Positions 19,243 to 19,412 of a DNA stretch of 19,412 nt are shown one piece after another. Origin of the DNA: Geminocystis sp050753365. GTDB taxonomy: Bacteria; Cyanobacteriota; Cyanobacteriia; Cyanobacteriales; Cyanobacteriaceae. Numbering within the stretch: position 1 is the stretch's first letter; every line of letters begins with the position of its first letter. The DNA lies in NCBI RefSeq assembly GCF_050753365.1, contig NZ_JBLZFY010000080.1:1-19412 (forward strand), read 5' to 3'. The translations under genes and the position numbers were made by a program. The notes beneath the pieces were generated by a model. That model worked only from the letters and a program-made list of their open reading frames with translations. It had not been told where the DNA came from and did no database searches.

Positions 19243-19412
19243 CCTAGCGGTATAGTGTAGGCTTCATCTTTCACAGGCTCATGCCTCAAGACAGATTTAC
19301 GTCCGCCTTTTGGTCTTACAGTGCCTCCAGATGCAGAAACGGCTATTCCATCCGTTTGTATAATTCTGATGCCTTCCTCTCTAATATTTTTACTAGCGTT
19401 CTCATCTCGATC
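19225..19412 (-). mobile_element. Right end of an IS200/IS605-family element (continues beyond the window)
   Basis: The element carries the tnpB 3' end and finishes in GTTCAC on the minus strand (19230-19225), where the diguanylate cyclase reading resumes. Just inside is an imperfect hairpin on the minus strand: ACACTA-T-ACC, loop GCTA, GGT-TAGTGT (19258-19236). The stem is 9 bp with one bulged T, the form of subterminal hairpin bound by Y1 transposases of this family. The hairpin includes the tnpB stop codon. The left end and any tnpA are outside the window, so whether the copy is active cannot be judged. Confidence 0.75.
19239..19412 (-). CDS. tnpB: TnpB (OrfB) RNA-guided nuclease, C-terminal fragment
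   Basis: The last 57 residues of a TnpB-family protein; the rest lies beyond the window. The visible part starts at the RuvC-III motif DRDENASKNIR, which matches the DRDxNAAxNI consensus including the catalytic aspartate. It continues through a variable Gly-rich section (SASGGTVRPKGGRKS) to the stop codon at 19239-19241. TnpB proteins are omega-RNA-guided DNA nucleases that help IS200/605 elements persist; their RNA comes from the 3' end of the gene and the right end of the element, as present here. Only the fragment can be judged; upstream domains (helix-turn-helix, zinc finger CxxC) are not in view. Confidence 0.85.
   Translation of the reverse strand, partial: DRDENASKNIREEGIRIIQTDGIAVSASGGTVRPKGGRKSVLRHEPVKDEAYTIPLG

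Overview
The window comes from an AT-rich cyanobacterium, probably a unicellular type. Three things point there: genes that are essentially cyanobacterial (an NdhF3/F4-type CO2-uptake NDH-1 subunit, a PetP/DUF2862 cytochrome b6f subunit, a DUF1400 alpha/beta hydrolase, a ycf63-type MlaE permease), a large excess of the HIP1-core palindrome CGATCG, and intergenic spacers full of heptameric tandem repeats and short hairpin repeats. Genus cannot be fixed from sequence alone; a Geminocystis/Cyanobacterium-like organism is a guess.

Layout. 74-1315: an MlaE/Ycf63 lipid-transport permease and a small membrane protein. 1316-1667: a repeat-rich spacer with a ~200 bp inverted-repeat element. 1668-3215 (-): a solitary dndC (DNA phosphorothioation). 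3369-3875: a DUF2062 membrane protein. 3896-4342 (-): bacteriohemerythrin. 4495-4567 (-): tRNA-Thr(CGU). 4838-8395: a complete coxB-coxA-coxC cluster for an A2-type aa3 cytochrome c oxidase. 8425-10095 (-): an exported alpha/beta hydrolase. 10257-11357 (-): an ArsA/Get3-like protein with an altered P-loop. 11421-11624 (-): petP. 11968-12468: an unknown membrane protein. 12595-14118: an exported GHL10-type glycosyl hydrolase with a Pro/Thr-rich tail. 14201-16090 (-): ndhF3/F4-type. 16551-17255: pirin. 17595-19242: a sensor/PAS/GGDEF gene broken twice. 19225-19412: the right end of an IS200/IS605-family element, including the C-terminus of TnpB, which runs off the window.

Function. The common theme is photosynthetic and respiratory electron transport (coxBAC, petP, ndhF), with housekeeping genes mixed in. 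Most genes are single transcription units; only coxBAC is a clear operon-like cluster, and even it is split by repeat-containing gaps of 135 and 210 bp. Convergent gene pairs (coxC/hydrolase, glycosyl hydrolase/ndhF) are separated by related GC-rich hairpins that probably terminate both strands.

I found no clear new multi-gene system. The most interesting signals are: a dispersed element with GGYTCTTCTAC ends (two near-complete ~185-200 bp copies plus at least four solo ends, one abutting coxB); heptamer arrays, one of which supplies the last codons and stop of petP; an orphan dndC; the ArsA-like P-loop with Cys in place of Lys; and an IS200/605 right-end hairpin with a bulged T that defines a predictable TnpB omega-RNA guide.
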